Source of the DNA: Platynereis dumerilii
Lineage: Eukaryota > Annelida > Polychaeta > Phyllodocida > Nereididae
Assembly: GCA_026936325.1 (NCBI GenBank)
Contig: JAPTHN010000003.1
Span: forward strand, 69,745,192-69,809,191
Reading direction: 5' to 3'
Length of the DNA: 64,000 nt
Position 1 is the stretch's first letter. The number at the start of each line of letters is the position of its first letter. Of this stretch, positions 11,784 to 24,281 are shown piece after piece. The position numbers and the translations under genes are program-made. The notes beneath the pieces are model-generated. The model was not told where the DNA came from. It saw nothing but the letters and a program-made list of their open reading frames with translations, and made no database searches.

Positions 11784-14700
11784 ATGTTGCTGCGATTGGT
11801 CCTGCTACTCAGTGTGGGGTATTGCCTGAAGACTGTCCCTCCTTCTCGACCCCTGGATCTCAGCAAGATCTGTGAGTATTCAGTCATTGCATACATATTT
11901 CAGTGGTATTCAAAATAGTTCACCTTCAGCTCAGTATATTTGCCTGTTCCTTTTTTATATATTTTATTTCATGAATACATTTTTGTTGTGTAACAAAATC
12001 AGAAATTTTCTGTTTAAAGTTGTTTTGTGTTGGAAAAAAAAACCTTTGCACTGCTGTACCACTGAGTACGGTAATGTACGCTACCATGTCCTACTGTCAT
12101 GGCAGCCAAGCTTTTGGCATTAGAGCTTGAAAAAGACATGGAGAAATAAGGTAATTTCAGATCATGTTTCCTATTTAAAAGTCGTTATTTAGCAGCCGAA
12201 AGTCAGATAGAATGCATTGATCAATTACATCATACTCTATACTTCAAATTTACAGACTGATTTCAAACAACAAGTGCAATCAGGGGTTTTTTCAGGACCC
12301 CCCCACGGTCCCTCTAAAAAACGTACATAAGGGGGTGCTCATGGCATTTGGGGAGGGGGTCAAATGTGGTCAGAATGTCTACGGGGGAGGGGAGGGGGAT
12401 GAAACAGTTTGACCCAAGATTGGAAATGCATGGAAATATTAAGGTATACATGCAGGGGTGTAGATTTTTCATATCTGTAGCTGGGGATGATTTTGGCGAA
12501 CTCAAATTTCGCGTGAGGCCTAACTGATCGAAAGTCGTGCAGTGATGTATTTCGGTGACCACTTTAGGGCTCAAAAGTCAATATTTTAGATTATACAAGA
12601 TTAGTTCTGAGACTTGTATTTTCCATATATAAGAGGCAACTGGTACTATTGAAGAAATTGCTAAATATGACTGATAATTGTCAACACCTTGTGGTAATAA
12701 TTTGAAATTCTAGGGGGGGGATAATAATATGATCATCCCCCCAAGTTCATCCTAGGGGGGATGCATCCCCCCATCCCCCCAGGATCTACGCCCCTGTATA
12801 CATGCAAGTGTGAGCACAAGCTCAGAATGTAAGGAATTTGTCACTCGCACCAGAGTAGAAATTTTTATTTCTCTTTTCAGATGCATTGCTACATCCTAGC
12901 ACCTTAAATACAATGGCAGCTGGAATGGACAAGTTTCTTAGGGAATGTCCCAAACAGAGTTGTCTTGAAATAGGCTGTGGCATCCATCAGCGGGCACATT
13001 GCACAAAGGCTCCTTCACAATATTGTGCACGGTTTTGCAAATGTGATGAAATGTGTGTTTATTTTATGGATTGTTGCTATGACTACTGGCATGAGTGCAA
13101 AGGTTCACATGTGGACCATACCCTTGAAATAAGTGTGGACACTCCAGGTTTGGGTAATTGGTCGAAAAATTCCATTGACACTCTTCAGAACACTAATAAT
13201 AGTTTTGCAAGTCTTTTGAAATATAATGTTCATAACTACCTTGGTAATTCTGCAGTTAATATAGCAGCAAGCTGCATGACTTTGTCAACAGGAGGTTGGT
13301 TGAAGGTTTGGGCAATTAATAAATGCCCACCAGAATACTTTGATGAAACAAATGAGAAAGAAAAATGTGAAAGGCCAGGCTATCTCTCCCTTGCTCCAGT
13401 TTATAATGAGGATTATGGGATTTTTAAGAATCACCATTGTGTAATTTGTCATGGATTACACCATTCAAAATTCATGCTTTTGCCAATAAGTTTCAAATGC
13501 TTTCCTTCTGTAAGAGGAACAGTCAATGAACTAATTGTTGATGGAAATTTTTCTGCAGCTAAGAAGATGCTTTTTGAAAAATGTAGATTTACTGTTGAGA
13601 TGATTGAAAGTAGTTACCTTAGTGTACCTGTTCCGAAGAAAGAATGGGTGATTCGCCGTTCATGTGAAAAGAAAGACCCTTGCATAGGATGTGAACTATT
13701 GTGCAACTCCTTCATTTTGGCCGTCAAACCTCTTGGTACTGTCAATCCTTTCTACAGGGGTTGTGACTTGGGGGCAATCAACAACACCTGTGAAGATCCT
13801 ACTTACAAGCGGGATGGACGGCCCAGTTTTCCAGATTACACAATGCTATTTTCAATCAATCACAAGCCTGTAACAACCTTCAAGGCAAAAGTACGAGGAA
13901 CACATTATAAAACTTTTTGTGAACATGAAAGTATGTTGGATTTTTTTGATGATGTGTGCACAGGTCTCAATTCGTCTTTCATGGTGCCACATGACGGCCA
14001 CTTATACTTGCCAAAAAATTCATCAGAGGCCACAAATATGATTTTAATCACTAGTGATGACATAATTGGTGCAATTCGTTCTATGTTTTCAAACGGAATA
14101 GAAATAAAACAATTCACACCTAAGCTTGAAGCTTTTGGCCCATGTGACTATATCACGGGAAACACTCCATGGAAAGATATTTTCAGAATGCATCAGAGCT
14201 ATTGCCTCATTGTCTCCACTAATCCACTCCCGAGGTTTGCTGATAATTATTTCATTGGTAGAGAAATACTTGAGTTATTTGGTGGTGAACTCAAGGAATT
14301 GCTTATAACTAATTCTCAATTCCAAGCAAATGGTGGTTGTGGTGATTCTGATGAGACGTTAATTCTAAAAGCTCGTTTGATAATCGATGCTTCGGAAGAT
14401 GAGCATTTGGCCCTTAGTATAGACGATAGAATTTATGTTGTCAAGCTGCAGGAAGCAACCATAGCAAGCAAGGTGACATTTGAAGCAACCACAGATAAAA
14501 CTGATGTGTCAGTGTTTGCAATAGTATGTCAAAGAAGAGAAAATTATAGAGGAGAATATCTGGGAATTGTGACCATAACATGCAATACAATCTCAATGAC
14601 GATGCTATTCGCTACAGTAAGCCTTTATGTTACGAAAAAGTCCATTCGCTCCAATGTCGTCACTTCCATCCCACAGCTTTCAGCCGCACTTTTTTGTGCT

Positions 14701-15905
14701 CAACTTCTGTTTCAGGTATGTATATTGTACTTTACGTACTATGTTATAAAGATTACTGTGTTTTGCCTATACTATCCTGAGATGCCACCAGCAATGAACA
14801 AAATATCACATCCCATTGTTTGAGCATTATATGATTAGCTCTGTTCTAAAGTCATCCAAGTAACACCACTGCTGACGACATAACAACAATTGCTTGACAC
14901 AGCCAACCAGATAATGAGTATTCATGACAGGGGGCCATAAACTAGGGAATACAAATAAATCGATATACGTAATGATATCAAAATTCCATGACCGGTCAAT
15001 ATACTTCTAACAATAAAATTACCCAGGGAAGTCCTGTAGTTATTCCTTTCATAACTAATTGAAATACATGGATTTATATACACCCATAAGAATATTCAGG
15101 AGGGGGGGGGGTATTGGGCCATGGCCCCCTCAGGCCATAAATCAACTTTGGAAAGAAGGAAAAGATGGGTCTTTCGTATAGACATGCTACAAGTACTATT
15201 GCACTTCTTTATTTCCAGATAAGTTATCTTCCAATCATCACCTCCAAGCCTGGTCTATGTCGCATCATAGGAATGATGCAGCATTACTTTTGGCTGACTT
15301 GTTTTTTGATTATGTCTTTCATCTCTCTTGACTTCTTCTACCGATTTTCTGACATTTGTCAGCCATGGTTCACTAAAAAGAGGAAAGAGGGAAAAGTGAA
15401 GTTTTGTTGGATCATTGGTGTCCTGATGATGTCAATTCCAATCTGTCTGGATAACTTCACAGATTGGCCAATAGATTATGCATCAAGCAGTGGGATTTGT
15501 TTCATTGAACCACAACTCTATCTGATTGGCTTCTTCATTGGTCCTTCTGTGTTTTTGTTCTTTACAAATACAGTCTGTTTTATCATAACTGTCATAAATA
15601 TATGCCGAGCTTTACCAAATGACTCTGATATTGCTGCTGCTTCAGACCGTAACATGGCTTTGATATTTTCTAAGATTGGTGGACTTATGGGAGTGGCGTG
15701 GCTATTCGCCCTTGTACCTTACATCACAGGTATCAAAGAACTCTGGTATGTCTTTGTCATACTAAATGGACTGCAGGGATTATATATCTTCTTGTCTTCG
15801 GGAATTACAGGACATATCCTTTCAGAAATAAAGCAAAGGATATCCTCTGGTGCAAGAGAATCCCACAATGGAAATGGGTTCATCACTACCAGAGAAAATA
15901 TATGA
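11784..15905 (+). CDS. Receptor gene A: somatomedin B domain, Cys-rich ectodomain, class B (methuselah/adhesion-like) 7TM
   Basis: Exons 11784-11871, 12881-14715 and 15219-15905 (phase 1, then phase 0) give 869 aa. The signal peptide starts MLLRLVLLLSVGYC. Residues 52-102 are a somatomedin B domain with the hallmark CKCDEMC, DCCYDYWHEC. The remaining ectodomain is Cys-rich and heavily N-glycosylatable, with a CVICHG motif and a GCELLCNSF block. No canonical GPS cleavage motif is seen before TM1, which points to the methuselah-like rather than the self-cleaving adhesion type. Seven hydrophobic segments lie near 588-612, 622-642, 661-682, 701-720, 740-768, 787-810 and 815-836. TM7 has NGLQGLYIFL, the class B/adhesion signature, and Cys in LCRIIG and SSGICF can form the usual extracellular disulfide. 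The tail is about 33 aa. Ligand and G protein are unknown. The 1.0-kb first intron holds a small hAT MITE. Confidence 0.9.
12453..12796 (+). mobile_element. hAT MITE in gene A intron 1
   Basis: A 344-bp element with ends CAGGGGTGTAGATT and GGATCTACGCCCCTG and a perfect 8-bp target duplication TATACATG (12445-12452, 12797-12804). It is C/G-tract rich near the right end and has no ORF. A related, interrupted copy lies at about 34230-34781. Confidence 0.88.
14716..15218 (+). other. Gene A intron 2
   Basis: Intron splitting TM2 in phase 0. It contains a poly-G run (about 15100-15111) followed by GGGCCATGGCCCCCTCAGGCC, which resembles the ends of the small hAT-like elements elsewhere in the window. 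No coding sequence is supported. Confidence 0.5.
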
Positions 15906-16574
15906 AATGTTCAACCAAGGAAAAACAAATCAGGTTTGAATTGCCATACCATTGCGATGCAGTACAATTAAATAATCTGCCAGTATGATGCACACACTTG
16001 CATGCCCCCAACACTTTAATGATGTTGCACCTTACTATGCCCAATCTTTTAAGGAAACCGGCTCCGCTTTTTAACAGCAGCTATTGCTTTGAATACAAAA
16101 CATGCACATTTCCTGGTAGAAAAACATTATTTTTGAGGTAGGAATGATACTTTCTTGTTTTATCAGCATCGGATAATGTGTCATATATTCAATTTTTCAT
16201 ATCACAATAAATTTCAGTTAACAAAAATTAAATATCTAAAAAAAAAACAACAATACGTTTAAGTTGGAACATAGCTATCATCCAAAAGAAGAATGTTTCA
16301 AATGGTAGTCTATTTTGTACTTGATTTTTATTTTAAGTTATTTTGATAAAGTAAAATGAATGCAGAAGCTTGTTATCGTCAGCAGTTGAGGAAAGGAGAT
16401 GGGAGCTGAATTACGGGCATCTCCTGGAGGGTGCGAGATTTTTGAAAATTCATTTGATTGTATTGTACATGTTGATGAGTGATTGATATGGAAGACTTCA
16501 GTCATATCATGACTGCTCATTTTAAAAATGCAGTATTAACAATTGGCAAAGGGATTTTCTGATTGATATTGACA
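15906..16574 (+). other. Gene A 3' flank
   Basis: Non-coding; parts align with the 3' flanks of genes B (26162 onward) and D (63114 onward), for example the CAAAGGGATTTTTCTGATTGATATTG block. AATAAA at 16206-16211 is a candidate poly(A) signal. Confidence 0.5.
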
Positions 16575-17470
16575 TAGAGTAGGTCGGGGCATGCGGCCCC
16601 CCTTAACTTCGAGCTGCGATTTGACCTACTTTTTATGGGCGATTATTTGAATGCTTATGCTGTCAGGAAGGGATCACTTGACTCTACTAATAACTAGAGA
16701 AACAAATGTCTACCAATTTTAATAAAGGAGTTACAGCCATTTTTGTAAAAAAATTAAAATTGCCTTCTTACCCCACCCATCGGGCAAGAAGCCCCCCTAT
16801 TATAATCCTATGGCAATTTTTTTTGCGAGAGCATTCAGCCTAAAAGTTATTTCTTAGGGTTCTTCTATCCTTTTTAAGGCATTCTATTCACTTTTTCTGA
16901 ATTTCTGAATTTTTCTGTTCATACTTTTATTTTTTAATATTTTTTGCCCTGTTTCAATTTTGGACCCAATTTTTTTCTATTTCAATTAGCTATTCTATCA
17001 AGTTTTAAGGTAAAGTACACATTAATAATGGTTCCTGAAGCAGCTTCGACCCCCCAGTGAAGGGGGCGTCATGCCCCATATCATGTTGGGCCTCTCGCCC
17101 CAAACCCACATATTTTAATTTGACCTCTATATTTTGAACTAAAATGCAAAAAACATTATCCAAATCATATCTGTATGATAGTCATAAAGTGAAGCAATGT
17201 AGATATCCATTATACTTTAAAAAGTTTCCAAAGTTATTTCTGACAACCCCTTTCAAAGAATTAGTCAAAGTTACAAAAACCATGCACATTTTTTTCTTTC
17301 TTTAATTTCTACTATGGTTTGGTGCTGTTTGCCCTGAAAATTTGTGACGTCACCTAAAACGCCTCAAGCTTCAATCCTATCAATAGATAAACGCACCAAA
17401 AATGTAAGTTTGGATATAAGCCTGGCGGGGCCTCTCACCTAACCCGGGCTTCTTGCCCCGACCTACTCTA
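16575..17470. mobile_element. TA-flanked TIR element in gene A 3' flank
   Basis: A perfect 16-bp inverted end TAGAGTAGGTCGGGGC / GCCCCGACCTACTCTA, the outer TA being the likely target duplication. The flanks on either side join to match the uninterrupted sequence after genes B and D, so this is a real insertion of about 0.9 kb. No transposase frame. Confidence 0.82.
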
Positions 17471-17926
17471 CACTTTATTGCTTTATAGCTAACCGCTAGC
17501 TGTAGTTCTTTGGTTGTGTCAAGTAATTCATAATTCACATTTAATTTATCTGTTGAAATAAAGAAAATCAACCAATCAGGTATGTTTTATAGAATTTTTC
17601 AATGGGAAAATGCTTTATTATATTATCATTGAAGGAATAAAACATAAGTGAGTATATTTGTATTATCTTGTATTCCATCAAATACAATTCTTCTTGTTAG
17701 TTAAACGTTTTCTGTGTTTCCCATCGAATAATGATGAAAAGAGAAGAAAAAGAAAATAGTCCAAAATTAAGAAACATGTGAATGTCGAAATTTATAATTG
17801 TTCAGTGCTTGTAATGACATTGTAATCCATGGAGTTTTTCATCGTGACTTTACAATGTTTTCCATGTTGTTGAAGTGTCCTGTCAAGTGAGCACTCAGTT
17901 TCTCAATTGGCATCCCTATTCCCCAG

Positions 17927-18131
17927 TAGGGGGGAGGGTTGGTCTAGTGGTAGCGCGCTGGACTGCCAGTCGCTGGGTCCAGGGTTCGAATCCAGCTCTT
18001 GCCGGGTCACCTTGGCCTATGTTGGACGGCTGTTTCAATCATCCTTCGCCTCATTGCCGTGTCCTCCTCCTGTCCTAATTAGCCTACCAAGTGCATAAAT
18101 ACAGGACGTAAAGCCCCAACGTCCATCCATC
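17927..18131 (+). mobile_element. tRNA-derived SINE
   Basis: The head is tRNA-like, with an A box TGGTCTAGTGG (17940-17950) and a B box GGTTCGAATCC (17983-17993). The anticodon-loop region reads GACTGCCAGTC, closest to a Gly (GCC) tRNA. The tail is a short CATC repeat. A perfect 16-bp target duplication CATCCCTATTCCCCAG flanks it (17911-17926 and 18132-18147). About 205 bp, transcribed by RNA polymerase III if active. Confidence 0.93.
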
Positions 18132-18389
18132 CATCCCTATTCCCCAGCAATGCAGTATGTCACACAGGTACCAGTGCCAGATTGTATCAATGCTTAACAA
18201 AGGTCATCCTGAAGTGGTGAACTCCTATAACCTATCTTTTAAACTGGGTTACTGTGAAAATAATTTAGTCATTATATAACACGAGGTCAGCTTAAAATAT
18301 GGCTAAGTTATTTTCCCAGTAACCCTGTTAAAAGTAAAGTTATAGGAATTAACCACTTTAAGCGTTCATAAAATCTTGCACTGATGTAA

Positions 18390-18560
18390 TGTAACTTTAT
18401 ACTGGGTCAGATTCCCCAATCTTTTAGCCAAGGAGAATCCACCTTAACTGTGAATCATAGTTTCAACGTGATGTCAAAGTGCATATTGGGTCTTGATCAA
18501 TAGCGCCTGGGATCACAGCATAACTGGTTGTCGGCCAATGGCCTGTCATAACAACTACCA
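18390..18560 (-). repeat. Dispersed repeat R1, copy 3
   Basis: Matches the R1 copies by the CTGGGTCAGATTCCCCA, GAATCCACC, GTTTCAACGTGATGTCA and GGCCAATGGCCTG blocks. No ORF. Confidence 0.55.
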
Positions 18561-18782
18561 TAGAACGTGGTAAATTGGCAATTCAGGGGCAAGTTGACTG
18601 GCTGTTTTAACCCGCTTTAGTGAAAAAAATGCCTACTTTTCTCACTGACACAGGTTTTTTAAACAAATTTTCCAGCCATGTCAGTGAGAATAGTTGGCAT
18701 TTCTGCCACTAAGTGGGTTAAAATAGCCTGCCAACTTTCCCCTGGATTGAACACTTTATCCCGTTTTATGGTATGCATCACA

Positions 18783-19160
18783 GTAGTAGTAGTAGTAGTA
18801 GTAGTTTATTTAGCCAATGTGAAATTGGAATACAATGTGCTGCATCAAGAGTATAGCCATACAAGAACAATTATCATACAGAGAAACAAAAAATTAAAAA
18901 GGTAAATTAAACATTTCAGAGATTATTACAAATATAAAAGTCATTTCAAATTTGATCTGTTAAAGACACGCACAGCAGATGGATAAAAGCTATTGGTAAA
19001 ACGCTTGTTACCATAGAAAGTTCTTAGACGTTTACCAGATCTTAAAAATGTAAATACAGATGCCAGGTGCTTACAAAAATTGCGAAAGCCTTTTGTTTGT
19101 AGCACGGTCCATTGAAGTTTAATATATTTCTTGTTCTCCCTGAGCCAAAGAAGAATTAAT
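18783..19160 (-). mobile_element. LINE 3'-end fragment
   Basis: Read on the minus strand, this encodes a short reverse-transcriptase C-terminus (YGNKRFTNSFYPSAVRVFN..) ending in a stop near 18950, then an AT-rich 3' UTR and a (CTA)n tail, seen on the plus strand as (AGT)n at 18783-18806. It is strongly 5'-truncated, as is usual for LINE copies. Clade not assigned. Confidence 0.6.
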
Positions 19161-19324
19161 GTTAAAGATTAATATAGTAAACTGTAATTTCCTGAAATAT
19201 GTACGCTTCTTGATCTATGTTTAATTTTGAGCTGTTTCAACACTAGTTTACATATTTAGTGTAGATCTGGATTTATTTTTTATATTATTTGATAACACGA
19301 TACAGTGTATTAAAAAAGATATTG

Positions 19325-19560
19325 TTTTTCTCACACATAACAATATTTGATAATCAACTGGATCTTTCAAATCATTTTCCATATTTGCGATTGCAGCACT
19401 TGATCAAAATACCAATTAGATAAGATTTAAATGAAAGACCAAAATTGAGTTTGAGATATTTACTTTCATTATTATGAGGGCTTTGCACTCAAATAAAGCT
19501 TGTCTAATGTATACCATCATTGTCCTTACTTATAATAATCAGCAAACTTTAGGATATGTC
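19325..19560 (+). pseudogene. Relic of a second ML-gene 3' UTR
   Basis: Aligns in order with 4865-5085, the 3' UTR of the ML gene: ATATTTGATAATCAACT, CACTTGATCAAAATA, ATTTAAATGAAAGAC, AAATAAAGCTTG and ATAATCAGCAAAC blocks. No ML coding exon is found upstream of it, where a LINE fragment now lies. It marks a lost duplicate of the ML gene between receptors A and B. Confidence 0.7.
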
Positions 19561-21149
19561 ATTCGATGGCTCAGTCTCTGAAGAATGGTTCCCATCCCTC
19601 ATTGAAGACTAATCACAGCTAGCTATCAAGAATTATAATTAAGGGCCAAAGTCCTATAATATTATAGGGATGAGTTCCAGTCGGACCGTTTACCCAATCA
19701 ATTTGTCACGACCGTCAAATATTTTGGCGACATTCATAATGATGACGCAACAACAAAATCAGCAGATGTTTTTCTGTGGCTTTTATGGCACCTATTTCAT
19801 TGGATCAGTTACCTCCGTGAACAATACATTAAAGATACAGTGCTTAGGCCCAGTCCAGTCTAATAAAAATGGCTAAAATGCTTAAATTACAGTAGGCCTA
19901 CAAAATAGATTAAGGTCGCTCCTGACAAAGAGACATATCGACTGACATGAAATCAACATCATAAGTCTGCTGCAGAAGCCTCAAATCTGAGAATATTTTA
20001 TTAAATACACAAATTTTAGACATAACATTGAAAAAAAAAAAGACATTTAATTTCGTCTTCAGGTCAATGAAAAAAACACACTAGTTAGTCAATATTGATG
20101 CTCACGGTTTTGAGATGTCTTAAGCAAAATGTTTTTAATGATTGGTTTCTGCTGCAAAAGAATGAAATCTCTGAAAAACCAATCACACCGTCCTTTTCAT
20201 AAGGTCAATTCAAAAGAGCCCACCATTATCAGATTTCAATGTAATAAAAGAAAAATTAACTGACAAAAAGCCTACTCTCCCTCATATTCATCAGTGTGAA
20301 AAGTCAGTCTTTGTGATGTTTGGGATATAAAACTATCACATTTCTATCATATTCTGTCCTCATATCATTCACAATAAACAAGAAAGAGACTTTCATTATG
20401 TATAAGATAACAGATCCCATAGTCATAGAATTGGAAAAGAAAACTGATCATTTAAGAAAATGCTTTTTTGTTGAATGAAAAACTGTCTTCACGAAAGAAA
20501 ATATCTTAATTAAGATGAAGTCTTCCGAATTTGGTCCTCTTTTATTGATGCTTCAGCTTGTAATTTCAATTGGTAAGATTAATATATGACTCATTAGAGT
20601 AGGACTGGACAGTCAGTTCTTGTGGGTCCTTCAATCCATCCACATCAAGGTAAGGCAATGAGATTGTGCATTGAATATCTCTTTGACTAATTAAGTCAGT
20701 CAAATGCACCAAAATCATTCAAAGACAAATTCACCTAGTCAAGTGATTAATTATGTTAGACAATCAACAGACTAATTTACATAGTTTTTCATTTGATCAA
20801 TTGTGTTAAGTCATTTTAAAGTTGTTTGTTCTGTTTGGTATAATGAAAGAAATCTTTCAGATTCTCGGATATGTTTACATAAATTTTTATCAACAATGCA
20901 TTTTCAATCATAAAAAAACGTTTTTTGACACTGCGCCCGCGTAAAAAATAACTAATTCAGGCCTACATACAAATAGAAACCAAAAAATATAGGGGAAAGC
21001 TTCAACCTCCCCACTTGTAAAATATGATGCATGTGCCTTTTAAGCATCTTGCCAACATTTCTATTGTTGACATTGTTATTCAATAGAATAGTATCCTGCT
21101 ACGTTTAGCATATGAGGAATGATGTCCACAGGATAAAAAACGCTGGAAA
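19561..21149 (+). promoter_or_regulatory. Upstream region of gene B with candidate 5' UTR exon
   Basis: Aligned with the upstream region of gene A. A proposed untranslated exon ends at 20649 before GTAAGG, paired with the acceptor before 21109. Inside it, ATG at 20515 opens a leader-like peptide (MKSSEFGPLLLMLQLVISI) that runs into a possible alternative GT donor at 20573; splicing from there to 22151 would keep frame. Two upstream ATGs lie just before the receptor start (21112, 21119). Confidence 0.45.
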
Positions 21150-24100
21150 ATGCTGCTGGCATATTGCCTGAAGACTGTGCCACCTTCTCCACCCCTGGAT
21201 CTCAGCAAGATCTGTGAGTATTCAATCATTTCACATATTATTCAGTGGTATTCAAACTAGTTTACCACATCTGCTCAGTGTGTTAGTCTGTTGCATACAT
21301 TTTGGTCCGATTTTGCCAACCGTTTGAAATATCAGACCAGACTAATTTGTAGAAAAGTTCGTAATTTTGAGCCATTGCAGCTACTGTCCTTTGCCCTATG
21401 TTAAAAATGAAATTAACCATGTTTTATCGTTTCTACTCCATATAACTTTTTTTGCCATGATTTTAGTACGTTTAATTTGACTGTTTATTCGAATCAAAAT
21501 GAGTTCTCTGACCACTGTAGTTTCATTTTGCCGGACTGTTACAACTTACATGTATATGTCATACTAAGAATGATGTTTTTGATACTGATAATTCTAAAAA
21601 TGTAAGGAACATGTAATGGCGCAAAAGCAAACCTGTCCCAAAGTAATGCAACACTGCATGATTAATTGCATTGATTATGTATCCAGTATGTTTGTGAATT
21701 GTGAATTGTGCTCAAAATATCAATAGTTTCAGCAACTTTCAAGGAAAATTTTGATATAGCAAAGAAAATGCTATTGAGGCACTTTCAAAAATTCTGGAAC
21801 AAAAAAATAACTAAATGATTTTGTAATATTTGAAATAACTTTATGGAGACATACAATATTCTAACCAGTGGGCAAACTGACATTTTATTCTTATCAGAAT
21901 CAAAATTAGATGAATCTCATTCAAGTGCTCAATTCTGTGTAAACTAATTTGTCTTGCATAGGCTGGATATATTATTTTAGAGAAACAATCCCTCAGTAAA
22001 CGTTCCGGTTTTACAATAAGTGTTAGTGGAATTAAAACAACCGTATTTCAAATCAAAATATCCAATCGAAATAAATGTTTCTTTCACATCAATAAACTGT
22101 ATTTGGCTATCACACCAAATACAATTAGAGGCTTTATTCCTCTTTTTCAGATGCATTGCTAGATCCTAGTACCTTAAATGCTATGTCAGCTGGCCTGGAC
22201 AAATTTGTGAGGGACTGCCCTAAGCAGAGTTGTCTTAAAATAGGCTGTAACGTCCATCAGCGGGAAGATTGCACGAGAGTTCCTTCGCATTTTTGTGTAC
22301 ATTTATGCAAATGTGATGAAATGTGTGTTAATTTTGGGGACTGTTGCTATGACTACTGGCATGAGTGCACAGATTCACATGCCCTTGAAATAAGACTGGA
22401 GACTCCAGGTTTGGGTAATTGGTCAAAGAAATCAATTGAAACTCTTCAGAACACTAATAATAGTTTTGCAAGTCTTTTGAAATATTATGTTCAAAACGGC
22501 CATGGTAATTCTCCATTTAACTTAGCAGCAAGCTGCATGGCTTTATCTTCAAGAGATTGGTGGGACTTCTGGGTAATTAATAAATGCCCACCAGATTTCT
22601 TCGACGAAACAAACATGAAAGAAAAATGTGAAAGGCCTGGCGATCTCTCTCTCGCACCTGTTTTTAATGAAGGTATTGGGATATTCAAGAACCGCCATTG
22701 TGTAATTTGTCATGGATTAGATCCTTCAAAATTCAAACTTTTGCCAATACGCTTCAATTGCCCTCCTTCCAAAAGAGTAATAGTTAATGAACTTATTATT
22801 GATGGAAACTTTTCTGCGGCTAAGAAGGTGCTCTTTGAAAGATGTAAATTTAGGGTTGAGATAATTGAAAGCAGTTATCTTAATGTACCTGTTCCAAAAC
22901 AAGAGTGGGTAGTTCGCCGTGCATGTAAAAAGCGAGGCCCCTGCACAGGATGTGAATTGTTGTGCAATTCATTCATTTTGGGTGTCAAGCCTAAAGGCAC
23001 CCTCAATCCTTTCTATCGGAGTTGTGATTTGGCGGCAATAAATAACACTTGTGAAGATCCTTTTTACAATCGGAATACATTGCCAGGTCTCCCAGATTAC
23101 ACAATGCTGTTTTCATTAAATGAAAAAACTGTCACAACCTTCAAAGCAAGAATACATGATGAAAACTTCAAAACATTTTGTGAACATGAAAGCTGGTTGG
23201 ATTTATTTCATGATGCCTGCATAAATCTCAATTTGACCTTCCTGGAGCTACCGGATAGACACTTATATTTACCTAAAAAGTATGCATCAAAGGTAATGAA
23301 TATGATTTTCATCAGCAGTGAGGGAATAACAGAACATGTTTATGCCATGTTGTTGACTGAAGGAATAAAAATAACAAATTTCACAGCTAAGTTTGAAGCT
23401 CTAGGCCCATGTGACCTCATCATGGGAAACACTGTATGGAAAAATCCTTTCAGTCAACACCAGACGTACTGCCTCTTCATATCAAGTAATTCGCTTGGTA
23501 GGCTCTCTGACAATTATTTAATTGGCAGAGATATACTGCGACAGCTTGGTGAACTTGAGGAATTGCTAATAACTGACTCACACCTCCAATCAAATAGCAG
23601 GCTGTGCGATGACTCTGATGAAACATTGATTGTAAAAGCTCAATTGTTAACAGACACCATCGGAGAGGAATTTCTAGTCCTTAATATTGACAATAAAACC
23701 TATGTTATTAAGGTAAAGGAAGCAGTCATAGCAAGCAAGGTGATGATTAGGCAAGATGCAAGTCAATCTGCTGTTTCAGTGTTTGCAGCTATATGCCAAA
23801 AAAGAGAAACTGGAGAGGAATATCTGGGAATTGTGACCACAGCTTGCAATACAATCTCAATGACGATGCTATTCGCTACAGTAAGCCTTTATGTTATGAA
23901 AAAGTCCATTCGCTCCAATGTCGTCACTTCCATCCCACAGCTTTCAGCCGCACTTTTTTGTGCTCAACTTCTGTTTCAGGTATGTATGTATATGACATAC
24001 ATGTGCAAATCTTAGATTTTAGTACTATAATTAATATGTAAATGGTACAACCATGAAATTCACGCAGCTCTTAAAAAGTTTTTTTAGGACTTATGGTTTT

Positions 24101-24249
24101 ACCATAACTTTCATTAAATTTATTTCATATTCAATGTATTAGAGGCAGTTATGTTACTGTTTCAAAGAAATTGAAAGACGGATATATATAAAAATAGAGA
24201 GAAATTTAGACTAGAACCTATAAGAAAAATAAAATAAATCAAAAATAGA

Positions 24250-24281
<32 letters not shown>

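Noticed and set aside
13691-14308. Alternative-frame and antisense ORFs within receptor exons
   Set aside because: Shadows of the large receptor exon, which alone keeps domain motifs and splice phases.
17940-17993. A tRNA gene
   Set aside because: A and B boxes are good, but the anticodon stem pairs poorly, the downstream tail is non-tRNA, and a 16-bp target duplication shows it is a SINE.
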